64,000 nt of DNA from Montifringilla adamsi (taxonomy: Eukaryota > Chordata > Aves > Passeriformes > Passeridae): assembly GCA_017590115.1 (NCBI GenBank), contig JAGGNK010006471.1, positions 631,137 through 695,136 on the forward strand. Reading direction: 5' to 3'. Both the position numbers and the translations under genes were made by a program. Positions 14,196 to 26,775 of this stretch are shown piece after piece (position 1 is the first letter of the stretch; every line of letters starts with the position of its first letter). The notes beneath the pieces are model-generated. The model was not told the DNA's origin and did not search any database. It was given only the letters and a program-made list of their open reading frames with translations.

Positions 14196-14350
14196 GTTTT
14201 TTTTTTTTTGTTTTTTTTTTTTTGTTTTTTTTTTTTTGTTTTTTTTTTTTTGTTTTTTTTTTTTTGTTTTTTTTTTTTTGTTTTTTTTTTTTTGTTTTTT
14301 TTTTTTTGTTTTTTTTTTTTTGTTTTTTTTTTTTTGTTTTTTTTTTTTTG
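14196..14350. repeat. Perfect 14-bp minisatellite (G + 13 T)
   Basis: G residues occur at exactly 14-bp spacing at 14196, 14210, 14224 and so on to 14350, each separated by 13 T. That makes 11 identical units in a row. The next unit is shortened to 11 T (G at 14362) and the array then grades into irregular T/G sequence. Three overlapping plus-strand frames (about 77-106 codons of Phe/Val/Leu/Cys) and their Lys/Asn-rich minus-strand counterparts arise only because 14 is not a multiple of three. They are not genes. The exact copy number may be affected by sequencing or assembly. Confidence 0.95.
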
Positions 14351-14412
14351 TTTTTTTTTTTGTTTGGGGTTTTTTGGGGGTTTTTTTTGTTTGTTTGTTT
14401 TTTTTTTTCAGT
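14351..14412. repeat. T/G-rich low-complexity tract next to the 14-bp array
   Basis: Irregular runs of T and G (TTTGGGG, TTTTTTGGGGG and a short (TTTG)n run near 14388-14400) continue from the minisatellite and end in TTTTTTTTTCAG. This is probably decayed sequence from the same expansion. Confidence 0.8.
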
Positions 14413-14700
14413 TGTGTCAAGGCCTGAGGAGATGGATAGAAGTATATTGCCATAAGGGTGCATTTGTAAGTGTTTTTGTACTTTAACTACAAAAGGGGCT
14501 TCTACCAGCCTCACAGAGTCAAATATTTTCACTTTGACAGAGAGGACGAATTTTCAGAAAGTGGGTAACATGTCAACAGCTTGGCCTAAGTCACTGTAAT
14601 GGGCCCAGGGTTTTGCCTTGAGCTTCAGGAAAACGGAAGATTCATTTTCAGTGAATGCAATAAACCTGAGTCTTAGATCAGCTGCTGAGTGCATGCTTTC

Positions 14701-14860
14701 CTTTCTGTGTTTGGGTTTTTTTGGTCTTATTTTGTTTTATTTGTTGGGGTTTTTGGTTTTGGATTTGGTTTTGTTTTGCTTGGTTTATTTGATTTGGTTT
14801 TTGTTTGTTTTTATTGTTGCTGTTTTAAAAATTTGTTTATTTATTCCTTTAGAATTCTCC
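14701..14860. repeat. T/G-rich low-complexity block
   Basis: About 150 bp is almost entirely T and G, with irregular GGTTTT/TTTG motifs. Two plus-strand frames of 101-105 codons cross it (14618-14994) and encode a Phe/Leu/Val-rich string. This reflects composition and is not evidence of a membrane protein. Confidence 0.8.
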
Positions 14861-17800
14861 TTTCTCTTTACATTGTTTCTGTCATCCTGGTTTTGGCATT
14901 GCTCAGGCTCAGCACTGGAAGAGGAATTTGTGTGACAGAAAGAGTAGAAGAGGACTATCTACAATTAAAATTCACTTTTGCTAATCAGCATTAAAAAGAA
15001 GCAGCAATACATTTGCAGATTGCAGAGGAACTGAATTTTATCACTTGTATTTGCTTGTCATTTTGAAGTGCATGTTAAGTCCCAAACAGTACTGCAACCT
15101 AAGTATAAACCTAGAGCATGTCAGGAATATCCCTCAGGACTTTACAAGCAAATTCAATCTACTCACATCAGACACAAATGGAAGAAAAAGGAATATTGGA
15201 GGGAACAGAGAAAGTCTTCATAGTAGAAATGTTTTAATCATTGTTTGAGAAGCAAAAGGTTTTTGACTTAAAGGAGCCAGATTTGAGGAGAAAATGACTC
15301 ACATATGATGTATAGGGGCATGAAGGGATAGTTTGAAGTGAACTGAACATGAAAAGAGAAAGCTGATTTTCCAGCTACTTTTTAGTCACGTTAACGGGCA
15401 GCATGAAGGAGAACAGGAAAGACCAACACAGAAATGGGATTGTGTTAATTGCAGGGGTCTACGCCAAGCGGGGCAGCCGGATACTGTAGGTGACTTCTGG
15501 AAATGTGTGAAGATGTGGAGAAGGTGGAGAAGCATAGATCAAGCAAGGATCAAGCAGCAAACCTAGGAAGAGCAGAGATGGCAAAGGAAAGGAAAGGTAG
15601 GAAACTGTGCCAAAGATTGAGTAAGACAAATGGCCAGGAGGATGCAAGAAAATTTTGCTTGGAATAGAGAGGAAAAACAGGAAGATGGTGGGAATGGTGC
15701 TGTGAGAAAGAGAACAAGGAACTATAACACACATGAGGTGAGGAAGAAGGTACAATACAGACAGCAAAAGGTAGTGCAAGCAACTAGGAGGAAGAAGGAT
15801 AGGACAAAGTTGTGAAAAAATGGTGGAACAGTGGACAAATTATGCCCAACAAGCACTGAATCACTTGGGGGAGAAGAAAATAGCGCAAATAGTAACGACT
15901 GAAAACAGGAGGTGAATTGTCTGCCAGAATAAAGCCTGGGCATACACTCAGTGAGGTGCTGAGCATCAGGTTCATGAACAATTTCGAGTAGAGGAACAGC
16001 TGGCTGCTGTGCCTGTGGCTGGCCCTGCGAGTCTGACAGCTGCCAGCCAAAAAGTGGGCTATTGGCGAGCCTCTCATCCGTGCCTGTATGAACAAGGACA
16101 GAATGTGGCCGTGTGTAAATATGTTTAAGGATGAGGGCTAAACTGGTCTGATTCTGATGTTAGGAATGGGTTATATGTGGGCCAGGACTGTAGCCTAATT
16201 GACTCTCTGGGAAAAGTAAAAGAAGGAGAATGCAGAGCTGTCTTTTCAGCTGTTTTCAACACTAGCTGTTCCTAGTGTTGGAAGTTCCTGGTGTAGGGTA
16301 GGCAGGTTGGTAGCAGAGCATAGTTCTGCTATTCAAAATCTCTAGGAGATATCACCATCCAGTTATGCTCTCTTTTAATCCTTTGCCAAGTCTCTCTCAA
16401 GTTGAAAATGAAGAGCCCAAGGTGCATATCACATTTTCTGGTATCAAAAGTGGTTTAGCTTTCAGTAGCAATATGATGTGAGGAACTGATTCAAAAGATT
16501 TGACTGAAGCAGTGGTTGTTTAGACACAGTCCCAACTTTAAACTAGCCTCCAAACTATCTGCACTTACTTATCAGCACAAGGCATCAAATCAGGGATTAA
16601 TTTATCTTAATCAGATTACTTATGGAGACTTCATTAGAAAGGGTGACTGAAAAATGCAAATATTAGATTTGAAATGTCATAACATCAACCTAATATACTT
16701 CTGAATTATTCAGTGGGAAAATGGAGTGTTGGTAGATGATTTTAAAATTATTAAAAACACAATTTTTCACTTCACAAGCAAAACAGTTTTTACAGGAATC
16801 TTCCCATTTAGTGTGATAAGACTGAATGCATTTGTTAAGAACTTCAAACAGTTCACCATAGTATGGTGTGTATCGGTAACAAACAAAAACAAACAGAGGT
16901 GTTATTCTGCAATTTACCTGAGATATTCTGGTTCCTGGGTTTTATTTTTTTTAAGAGAGGGAATAAGGCAGTACTTGTGCCATCATTTTGGTGTGATTTT
17001 TCTTTTTTTCAGTTAGTTAGTGGTAATTGCCAGAAGTGCATTACTTATACAGTACCACAAAACCACATGACTATACCAGATCCTATGCCAAAGGATGTGT
17101 CATTTCACTGAAACAGATATAGGCATAATATTTTGCATCTCAAAATCCACATTTCTGTCTGCCTACCTCTGCTTAGTTACTTGATTTACCATGTATATTT
17201 TTAATGCTTGCATGACTGTAGTATCTGGCCAACCTACAAATGGATGATATTCTAAATTTCTTTGTCATTTTGGACCCAAAATAGATCAGGCTCTGTAACT
17301 ATAGTAATGATCATTGTTGGACAATGTGCCAGATTGATTGCAGCCTGCATACATGGGTATTTCGTACTGCTTTTTACAGCAAAAGCCAGTTCCACCAAGA
17401 AATGTCCTGCCCACTCTTCCAGGCACTTGTCCCAAGAGCCCTAGAAGCAGTCTAGATTTGCCATCAGGATGGGCTGCAAAGAGATGTCATTCAGTGGGTA
17501 ACTTTTTCTGATACTGACCCTGAGTCCTAATCTGCTGATGGGTGCAAAGCACAGGTTGGTGTCACAATGTGCCCTGTCAGGCACCTTTGGGATGCTCCAC
17601 TGACATGGCATGCCAGGGCATCACATAGCTCCCCTGTCACTGACCACTGAAGGACACCACATCCTCCGCAGCACAGCACAGGACCTCTCTGCTTTGGAAT
17701 TTTGGCTTCAAACACAGGTGGAGATCACCGGTGACAGAAAGCCTCACGAAATCTGGGTAACCTGAAGAAAACTGAATTTCAGCACCATCCCAGAGAGAAG

Positions 17801-18945
17801 TGTTTTCATGCTGTAAGATTCACCCATAGTGCTTTTTCAGCTGCCTACTTGGAAGTGGTAGATGAGAAATCAATTAAGGCACTGGCACTGAAAATGTTTC
17901 ATAATCCAAAATTTCCACTCGGGTAATTTCTGTGAGGTTTTTTTCCAGTCAGGTATGTGTTGGCCCAGAGCGTGAGATGCCAGAGATTGTCCTTTCAGCT
18001 TGAGGGCCAAGTTAGATTTGAGAGACGAAAGCTGAGCAACATTTATGGGGCTTTTACACTTCTGGAGGGTGAGCAATGTCTGAGCAATGGCTCTCAACAT
18101 CTAACATTAACAGCTGATAGCCATTAATTAATTTGAAATTTCTGATTTGTGCCCATTCACTGCGCCTTTAACAAAATCAAACCTATTGTGCCAAGTAGGA
18201 TGGTGCATAAATAAATAACTAACTCATAGCAGCTGTGAAGTCAGTGCTTGCCAGAACTGTATATAGCAGTTCCCAGAGACCATTGGGAAGTGGTAGAGGA
18301 AGACCAGTTTTAAAATAACATTTTTAAGTACAGTTTTTAATCAAACTAATAACTTACAGTGTAACTGCATCTGTGGACTTGTTTAAGTAGAATAAATGTG
18401 GAATAAATGGAATATTGACATCAAATAAATATATAAGGGGATTGATGAGAAATATACTCTTCTACACAATATCCATCTTCTAAGCACTAAAGATCTGGGG
18501 AAGTGATTCAGACATCAACCTGCTCCTTAAAATTTAATATTAATCTGTTTCCACCGCATTCCTGATTTGTAACATGAATGATTGTGAATCATGGGATAGT
18601 GAGCCTTGCTAAAGCAAAAAAAAAATTATTGTTTTTTGAGTATTGTGTGCTTAATATTTTGAAGAAGTGAAAATATGCAATACTGAATGCTTTAAATTCC
18701 CATTGCAATTACCAGTTTAGGGCCTTTTAAAAAAATGTTCATTGTTTAGTAGTTTCCACTGTGACCCTACTGACTGGACACCCGAGAACTTTGTGCTTGG
18801 TATATCTGTCTATTCAAAAAATCTGTCCTCAATTATGGAAGCTAAGAAGTTTTGAAAGTCTATCAATTTTTTCAGTTGTTGAACTTGTAATTGAACATGG
18901 AATAATAGAAGAGTCACATATGTCTTTAAAAATATAGGTGAGTCC
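14861..18945. other. Unique non-coding stretch with purine-rich section
   Basis: Roughly 15290-15840 is strongly purine-rich on the plus strand (many AGGAAG/GAGAAA runs), which leaves long open frames on both strands. I recognise no protein. The 15960-16100 section is more GC-rich and non-repetitive, and I could not identify it. A hairpin lies at 16257-16280. The rest is AT-rich with nothing supported. Confidence 0.5.
16257..16280. repeat. Inverted repeat / hairpin
   Basis: The 9-bp arm CAACACTAG (16257-16265) is followed by a 6-base loop and its perfect reverse complement CTAGTGTTG (16272-16280). With G:U pairs the stem can extend about four more positions outward. No mature small RNA or terminator context is visible. 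Confidence 0.7.
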
Positions 18946-19379
18946 TAAGGAGACCACCAAGGTGATCAGAGGGAGGGAGCACCTCTCCTGTGAGTACCTC
19001 TATTATTGGGATTGTTCAGCCTGGAGAAGAGAATGCTTTGGCCTTCCAGTACCTGAGGAGAGCATACAAGAAGGATGGAGAGGGATTATTTGCAAGGAGA
19101 TGTAGTGACTGGATAAGGGGGAATGTCTTCAAACTGAAAGAGAGTGGGTCTAGATCAGATATTAGGAGGAAGCTCTTTGCTGTGAGGGTGGTAAGGCCCT
19201 GGCACAGGTTGCCCAGGGAAGTTGTGGCTGCCCCATCTCCAGAGGTGCTCAAGTCCAGGTTGAAAGGGGTCCTGAGCAAACTGGTCTTGTGGAAGGTGTT
19301 GCTATTGATGGTAGAGGGGGTTGGAACTGGAAGATCTTTACAATCCCTTTCAACTCAAAACATTCTATGAATCTATGAT
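18946..19379 (+). mobile_element. CR1 LINE 3' fragment
   Basis: A 5'-truncated CR1 copy of about 430 bp. It starts in the 'gatcagagggagggagcacctctcctgtgag' region, continues through 'ttgttcagcctggagaaga' and 'ggcacaggttgcccagggaa', and ends with 'ccctttcaactcaaaacattctatgaatctatga', the characteristic CR1 terminus of short direct repeats. A 126-codon frame inside it (18990-19370) is incidental and is not an intact reverse transcriptase. The copy is moderately diverged from what I recall of the consensus. Subfamily is not assigned. Confidence 0.93.
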
Positions 19380-21734
19380 CACTCCATCCACTTCCAGACC
19401 CTCACACCTGTTTTATGAGGTACCTATTTGCTAACTGCTGGTCTTCAGGAGGAGCAGGAGCCCTCTTTCTTGTGTGGGCAGTGACCTGCTTCCAGCCCTC
19501 ACATTCAACAGACTCTTGTCTTACTGCTCGAAATGGCACAGAGTCCCCCTGCACCTCTGCTGCCGTGGTGGGACGAGACTCCTGAGCTGCAGGGTCTCTG
19601 AGAAGATCCCACCACTGTCTCCCTCATCCTCCTCTGTGTTGCACACCTGTCATGTCCTCACATGGGAAACTGGTGAGAGACAATTTGATTTTAAGCAACA
19701 TAATTTGATTTATTTTATGTTATTGAACATGGTTATGAAAAGAAACTAATTTGATTACCAAAAGTAACTTGTGAATCTGAGTTGTGAATTTAAACCTTGT
19801 GTCCCCCACTCTTGATAATTTTAAAGAGAGTTGTTTAGACAGTGAAGTCTTCTTAATGCATCTAAACTTGATACACAAAAAATGTAGTCAAATTTGAATA
19901 TCTCTACCCCTTAATAAGGCAAGCAATATACACAATGCTCACAAAATGGCAAAATATTGAAACAATCTGGGCCAATTTCCTTAAAGTGGAAATAATTCTA
20001 AATTGTAGTAATAATTTTAAAAACATTTGCAATCCAGATGATATAGGCATTAACATGTGATTGTGATGTAGGAATGTTTTTGTGATATTCTGAAACCAAG
20101 AAAGAAAATAGTTTTGCAAAGATACAGGTTTCACAGTATATGAAATGAGTGATTAAGTAGGGGTCCTAGGCTGATATGTAAAGCTACTGGAGTTCTTGGA
20201 AAGGAATAATAGCAGGCAAATGACCTCTTACCATTTAACCTCAAAATGGTAAATGACCATTTTTTCTTAGTAGCATATAAATTAATTGAATACAAAAAAT
20301 ATTTTGATTCATTGGATTAAGTAATCCCTTGAGTTGTAATTGTGCATTTCCTGATTATAACTGTACAGCTTCTCAAGTAGCTTAAGTGATGGAGTGCAGA
20401 ACTGACCTTTAGTTTCTGATTTAAAGTCCCAGTTTTAGAATAAGCAAAAGATCTGTGTCTGAATTAATTATTATATTAGTAATAAGATAAGCTATAGATT
20501 TGCTTTTCATTAGCACTGCAGAATATTAGTTATTCAGTACAGTCTGCTATGTGTTGTAGTCATTTTTTAGTGACTAGTTACAGGGATGATTCTTGTGATA
20601 TTTGAAATGCTGATCTTACTGTTCATCATTGCCATGAAACGTGGATAATTTAATGTACAGTCTGCATGGTCATGCTGAATGCTGTGTGATGTAAATATGT
20701 CACAGCCTGATATTTTCTGATCCTCTTTATGGCAGAATCTTTGAAATATTTGTTTGTAAGTTATTACTGTCATTGATTATCAGTGAATATTCCTCAACTC
20801 TTTATTTTAGCTCACTAATTTATATGTGTAATTTGTTTGTGGAACTCAAGGAAGACAACATTTTCCGTAAAAAACTGTAATGACTGATGGAAATTTGATG
20901 GATAGTTGTAATAGCCAGTGTACACATTGGAAAACCAAGTTCCCAGTTTTGGAAATCCAGGTCTGTGGTTTCTTTCAGAATTTAATTTTGAAAGACAAAA
21001 CATCTGTCCAGACCTTGTGGTGCTAGTACATTTTTTATGCTTTCTGGAGCCAATGAAAAGATTTAGTGTATTATAAAAGACTGTTGTAAACTACTTATTT
21101 TAGGAGCTGTGTATCCTAATCTTGGCAAGTGACATCAAATTATGCCAGTAGACATCTACTGGGTGTGCTGCTGTTAGATACACATGCTGTTATCAGCTGT
21201 GCTGTTATCAGCTTTCTCTTGGCTGGCTGCAGTTTCGAATGAGTGGTTGGGGTGTGTTGGGTGAGATTTGTGGATGCCTGCTAAAATCCCTGGGATGGGG
21301 AGCATCCTTGGGCCTTGAAGGACCTCACTGGTTGTGAATTCAACAGAGGCTTTTCTGAGTAACATCTGTACAGATGCTGAGCTGGACAAGATGCTCCCAT
21401 TAAACTGCCTGCCTCAGACCTGAGGTGTGTCCAAGATTTACTCAGCACTGTGGTTAGACAGAGGTCACAAGGCTTGAATGTTTTGACTGAAGTCCTGCTG
21501 GTGATTTGTTTCAGAGATCTAAATCCTTTCATGTGTCTGAATCATAGGCTTGGATCTGCAACATGAAAGCTGAGAGCAGATTGCTGTGTCTTTATGGGGA
21601 CAAAGTTCTGGACTGACACTCATTTTCAGATTCATGGCTTGTCAGTCTCTGGTGGGAATGATTAAATATCAGCTTTGTGCTAACTCCCTGCTCTGTGGAC
21701 TGAAATGTGGCATAGGTCTGGAGTAGATCCTCCT

Positions 21735-21753
21735 CCCCCCTCCCCCCCACCCA
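21735..21753. repeat. C-rich tract
   Basis: Runs of C separated by single T or A (six C, T, seven C, A, three C). On the minus strand this gives three long G runs close together, a possible quadruplex-type sequence. Confidence 0.75.
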
Positions 21754-22020
21754 TGAAGATGAATTTCACCCACAGGGATTGGGAGCTCACTGAGAAACAG
21801 CAATGGTATTACTCATTTTCTAATGTGAGCTAAGACCACTATCTCTCCTGTGTTGCAAAGGAAAGAAGGCTATTTCTAGTGAATCAGAGAATGAATTAAA
21901 TGCCATGGGTATAAACAAAGTAAATAATCATGTAAAGGGAGGCAAACATTTTATACTTTTCAGACAACAAATACAGAGAAATTAGTGAGGGACTTGTCAT
22001 CCACATTGTATTCTGCTGTT

Positions 22021-22054
22021 CTTTTTTTTTGTTTTGTTTTTTGTTTTTTTTTTT
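22021..22054. repeat. T-rich low-complexity tract
   Basis: Runs of T interrupted by single G (T9-G-T4-G-T6-G-T11 pattern). It could be the remnant of a poly(A) tail on the minus strand, but no retroposon body is recognised to its right. Confidence 0.75.
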
Positions 22055-23070
22055 ATCTTAGTGTGGTATTGGCAATGAAAATCTAATTCTTATCAACACC
22101 AATCTTCAAGTAGGAAAAGGCACTAGCCAAGCTATATGGCTTCAGTTATCTTTGAGCAAGTAATAACAGGAAAAGATACACAACCTGATTAAGTAAATAT
22201 AAGAAAATATGTACAAGAATAAACACACATTGTAAACACCTGCTATTTTGTAATTAATTTTTGTAATTTTGTAATTATAATGTAACACCAAGCACCTGGC
22301 CAGAGGGCTGAAAATCAGACCACAACATGTGTCGCATTTTGTGAAAAACATGTGATAGAATGAAACAGCAGAAAGAGAGTAATCTCTAGTACACAAATCT
22401 TGCACAGTCTGTATAAGACAGGGTGTTTGCAAGACCCTTAGGGCTGGTCAGAAAGACAAAGGTTCATTATCCACTATCTCTTATGCCATTTGGCATGTCT
22501 GGAGTATTCTACCTGTGGTCACACTCGTAAGCACAACCCAGCAGTTTCCCTTCATCTCTGTGGTGGTCTGCAAGACCCACTATTTGCATAGTTCATGGCC
22601 CTGAGCTAGTGGGCTTTGGCTGGAAAGAGCCAAAGTGAAAGAAAAAGTGAAACTTTCCACACCTTGGTCTTCTTTGCTCGGTGGAATTGCAGTCACACAC
22701 AACTTGCATTCGATGGCCTTATCTATGTCATGCTTTGTGAGTGGTGCCAGAAAACACTGTGAGCAGCATTAGGACTGACTTCTTTTCCTAATCCACACCA
22801 CTGCTGCACTGACTGCCCACAGGCAGGCCATAGGGAGCCTGTCAGCTCTAAGACATCCAGCAACCAGCCAAGGCTTTAGACATACCTGGGCATGTATTGT
22901 GTTGCATACAGTGGCCTCTGGCTGTACTTTCTGTTCGTATGAATTGTGCATTTGGTCTTGAACCTTGCCTTGGGACACCTCTCACATATGCAGGGTACAT
23001 ATAACTATTGTGCCTGCAGGTGGAAGATAAAGGCTATTGCCACAGAGCAGCAGAGGTCTGCACTTTGCAT

Positions 23071-23180
23071 TTTATGAAATATAAAATATATAACGTATAC
23101 AAAATGTATAAAAAATAACGTATATAAATAAAAAACATATATAAAAATGTATAAGTAAATGATCACATATATAAATATTT
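23071..23180. repeat. AT-rich low-complexity block
   Basis: About 110 bp of A/T-only words with repeated short motifs (AACGTATA twice, AAAATGTATA twice). This looks like a decayed TA/ATA microsatellite. Confidence 0.65.
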
Positions 23181-23358
23181 TCATTTGAGACCAGCATATT
23201 CATCATGAAGGATACTTTTTAAAATCCTGTACCTTTTTTTTTCTGTTCCGTAAGTTATACAGTGGAAGAAATCAGAATCTAATACATGAAAGCCCACATG
23301 ATTTCTTTGTTTAAAATGATCTACAGATCTTTTGTGGTATGAAAATACACTATTTTTA

Positions 23359-23385
23359 CTTTCTTTTTCTTTCTTTTTCTTTTTT
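23359..23385. repeat. (CTTTCTTTTT)n short tandem repeat
   Basis: Two near-perfect 10-bp units CTTTCTTTTT followed by CTTTTTT form a small pyrimidine-only microsatellite. Confidence 0.75.
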
Positions 23386-24993
23386 GTTATAGTGTTCTTA
23401 ACTGACTTTATCTTGGCCCAGGATCAGTGTTTTTAGGACATGCAGTATTACATATTAATGGAACTTAAGTACTAAAGATGTACAATTTGTTCTTTAAAAT
23501 TTGGCTACCCTTGTAGTCTTCACTTACAAACCCAGATAAATAAAAGAACACATGCCTGGCTGAAATGCACAATCCTTGCAGTTCTGACGAATTGCTTCCT
23601 CATTGCAGTCCTCCTTCAACACTCCCCACTCTGGTTTTGTTTCAAGACTGTGAAGACATTTTTGCTTGCTTTCATGTTTGGCAGAAGATTGAAGACAATT
23701 GCTAGATAAACTTGGTTACCACTCTAGGGGCTTATAAGACCAATACTTACCCAGCCTTCTGCATGATGCCAAGACAAGAACTTGACCAGAATAAATCATG
23801 TTCCCATTAAACCCAATCTTTTATGTAGAACATTTTTGATAAATCAGTAGGAGAAAAAGAGAAAGTTGTTTTGCATTTTAAATAACACACTCAAACTACC
23901 CCGGCTGAGAATCTGGGGAGTAATTTTTTTAAGACCAAATGGCAGACTTATGCAGGTAGGCTAGCATGCTTACTAGAGGAGGAAAATGCTGAAGCAGCAC
24001 TTACAGGCATTGCCTGCAGTGGGGCATCCCAGCAATAGGACTATTTTTGGAGGCAGATATATGGCAACTATCAAACTTCTCCAAGAGATGTGAATCAGTC
24101 TTGTTAACTATCAGAGAACATGGTCAATTAGTTTCTTCTAGTTTTGATTTATTAACTTTTATTCTGGAGCTTAAAAATCTGAACAAGTAGCATACCGTAC
24201 TTGCATTTGAATATGCTTGTTTTAAAGTACTTCCTTCAAAAGGTAATGCTCTGGCCATTCCAAAAGAATTTTGCCTGGATGACAACTTCAGAAATACACA
24301 GAGCCTATCCAATTTTATCTGAAAGGTGACTTTTAAAACATAGAAGTTTAGGGAATTTTGGAAGAAAAAATTGAACTTTAGCCTGTGTTTTTTTACATAA
24401 GGAGTGCTTTCTTGGAATGTAGACACCTAGATGTTGTGTATTAGCAGTAGAGCTATAAAAGCAGAGATTTGCAGTTTATGCATACAGCAAAGCCACCATG
24501 GCCTCCCATTCACCTGCCCCCGGGGGAAACAAGCTATTATTCTGAAAAAAATTTGTTTTTCCAGTAAGGTCTTTTGTCAGTACGGCTGTGTTGGGTAGGG
24601 CTTTGTATTCTTCTTAGTTTCACATTATTCTCATACAAATTCCTTGTATCGTAAACCTAGATGAGTATTGGATTTTTATTTGTAATATCTGCACTTGGAG
24701 GTAATTTTCTTGTGTCAGACTTGAGCACCTTAAAGAAACTTTGCTGTCTGAGCACCTAGGGGCTGCTCTGTCAGCCACACTGGCGCATCTGCTTGGAACC
24801 AAAGCCCCTCTGCGGCACTGGCCCCAGGGAGGTGATGGATGCCCTGCTTGGCTCCCTGCACACCCCACACAGTCAGACCACTTTCCTTACTGCCTTCAGA
24901 TTTCCCAGAGCAGAGTCTCAGGGTCCTTAAAACAATGTAATCATTGTGCAACAATAGAATAACACCTCAGGCTGGTGCCAAGGAGGAGGAGGA

Positions 24994-25015
24994 GGGACCC
25001 CCAAAAAAGGGTCCC
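24994..25015. repeat. Inverted repeat GGGACCC / GGGTCCC
   Basis: A perfect 7-bp GC-rich stem (24994-25000 and 25009-25015) flanks an 8-base loop CCAAAAAA. It lies inside the GC-richer section 24740-25200. No biological role can be assigned. Confidence 0.65.
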
Positions 25016-26489
25016 CATGGCTTTTATATTCTGTCAGTCTGCATGGGGACATCTGGGGTCTCCCTGCCGAGTCCTCGGCTCCCACATTGTCCCTCACCTG
25101 GCTGTGCCAGAAGTCCCTGTGCATTTGTTACGTAAAAGGTTGGCAGTTCACGGACGCTTGCCTCGGGCTCTGCCACCCAGACCTCAATCTGCACAGTGAG
25201 CTACCTGCACTAAATTTATTCCTCAACATCTGAGGCATTCTTCCTCCTAGTTTCATAGCAAATACTTATCCCTGAGTATGACCTTTTGGCTCAAATTGCC
25301 TGCTGAAATGCTTTATTCAAACTGATTTCTCTCCTCTCTTCATCTAGTCAATTACAAATTTTCTGGAAAACTCCTGCCACAGATGATATCATATTGTGAA
25401 GAGAAACTGCCTAAAATATTTTATTAATATAATATGACTCATAATTTGCTTGATATTGCACTGGTTGCTATACAATTGCCTGCTAGAATGAATTCTTTGC
25501 TGTTTCTAATTTTCTGTCTCATTGCTTACTAGCCTTATTGCACTTATTTGAACTTTGCCTGTGTGCTGAGGTTGGCACTATGGCATGGAAATCCAGTGTG
25601 GGAGATGGAATAAAACCCTTTGGTAAACCTCTGAAGAATGATAGGACTGAGAAGTCTTTGCTGAGCACATCATACACAAGGCTCTTTTTCAGGTTGTGAA
25701 CCAGCCCATTTTTTTGTCTCAAGCTGAAGTTGCCCATGCAGCCTTTTAGGAGACTCCTCAACAAAACTTTGGTAAACATTGAGTTTCCTTGATAAGTTCT
25801 GGAAGCAGTTTGTGAGTCTAGGAATTGTTCCAAGCGCACAGTGTGGCCTTTTAAAGGTGAGGAGGAGGACAAGAGTGGATGAACTCTGCACTGATTTGTT
25901 CAGCAGTATAATGGTACTGAGGATTGGGTTTGTCTAGGCAAGACAGGAGCGCAAGACCTTTCATTGCCTTGATTCTGATTGCTAGCAGCTTTTCATCTCT
26001 CCTGAGGAAGTATTTGTGTTCACTCCCAGCACAGGCCCAACATGGCTGTGCTGGTAGACTAGGCCCAGATCAAAATGGAACTTTGACATCCCACTTTTTG
26101 TTCAGTGAATGCCATCCTGGATACAGATGCTGGTAGCACATGCCAGGCATCTTGCTGAGCAGCTGTGTGGAGCATGTTTTGGGTGGAGGTAGCCAAATCT
26201 GCTCCTGGTTCTCCTGGCCTGAATTATGAGTGCTGCAATGTTGAGCTGGTCTGCAAAGCAACAAATCTTGTTTTGCCTAATCTGCTAAAAATTTGTGAAC
26301 AGGCTTTGTTCAGGAGAGAAGCTGGGACTGGAGGGTAGCATGGACTTTCACTTGCTGTGCTTCCTGGTTGGTTACATTTTGGTAAAGACAGGTATTAAAA
26401 TAAAAATTATGTAGAAAAGTGAGTCTAAACATCATTGGAGTATATTAGTGTAGAAAATGTTAACTTCACTAAAAAGAAATCAGTTTTGG

Positions 26490-26775
26490 CAGGTTCTCTT
26501 GAGATCATCTAATCCAATCTCATACTGATGAGATGAAGTCACTCAGGGCCTGGTCTGGCTGAGGACAAGACATCTCCTCCAAGGATGGAGTATTTTCTTG
26601 GGGCACCTGTGCTGGTGCTTAACCTCTCCCACAGAGAACATTTTCTCCAGAAATCTAGCCAGAACTGCTTTTGCTGCAAGCTGGGGCAGTTGGCTCTTTT
26701 CTCCTCACTGTGCATCAGAGAAGAGTCTGTCTTTATATTTCCTGTAGTCCTTTCTACTTTAGTGATGAACATTCT
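26490..26775 (-). mobile_element. CR1 LINE 3' fragment, diverged, minus strand
   Basis: Read on the plus strand it gives the reverse complement of the CR1 3' region: 'cttgagatcatctaatccaatct', then 'tctcctccaaggatggag', 'cacctgtgctggtgcttaacctc' and 'cagagaagagtctgtctttat'. These follow the avian CR1 order expected for a minus-strand insertion. The copy is clearly diverged and carries small deletions, and the inner end is approximate. The 77-codon frame across it (26539-26772, minus) is incidental. Confidence 0.8.

Larger units (their letters stand above)
19380..26489. other. Unique non-coding stretch with low-complexity tracts
   Basis: No gene recognised. It contains T-rich tracts (22021-22054, 23359-23385), an AT-rich block (23071-23180), a C-rich run (21735-21753) and a comparatively GC-rich section with scattered CpGs at about 24740-25200. 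Open frames are below 120 codons. Confidence 0.5.

Noticed and set aside
14116..14532. Overlapping 77-138 codon frames rich in Phe/Val/Cys (plus) or Lys/Asn (minus)
   Set aside because: They are a by-product of the 14-bp T/G array; the unit length is not a multiple of three, so all frames stay open.
18990..19370. 126-codon frame as a gene
   Set aside because: It lies entirely within a truncated CR1 LINE copy.
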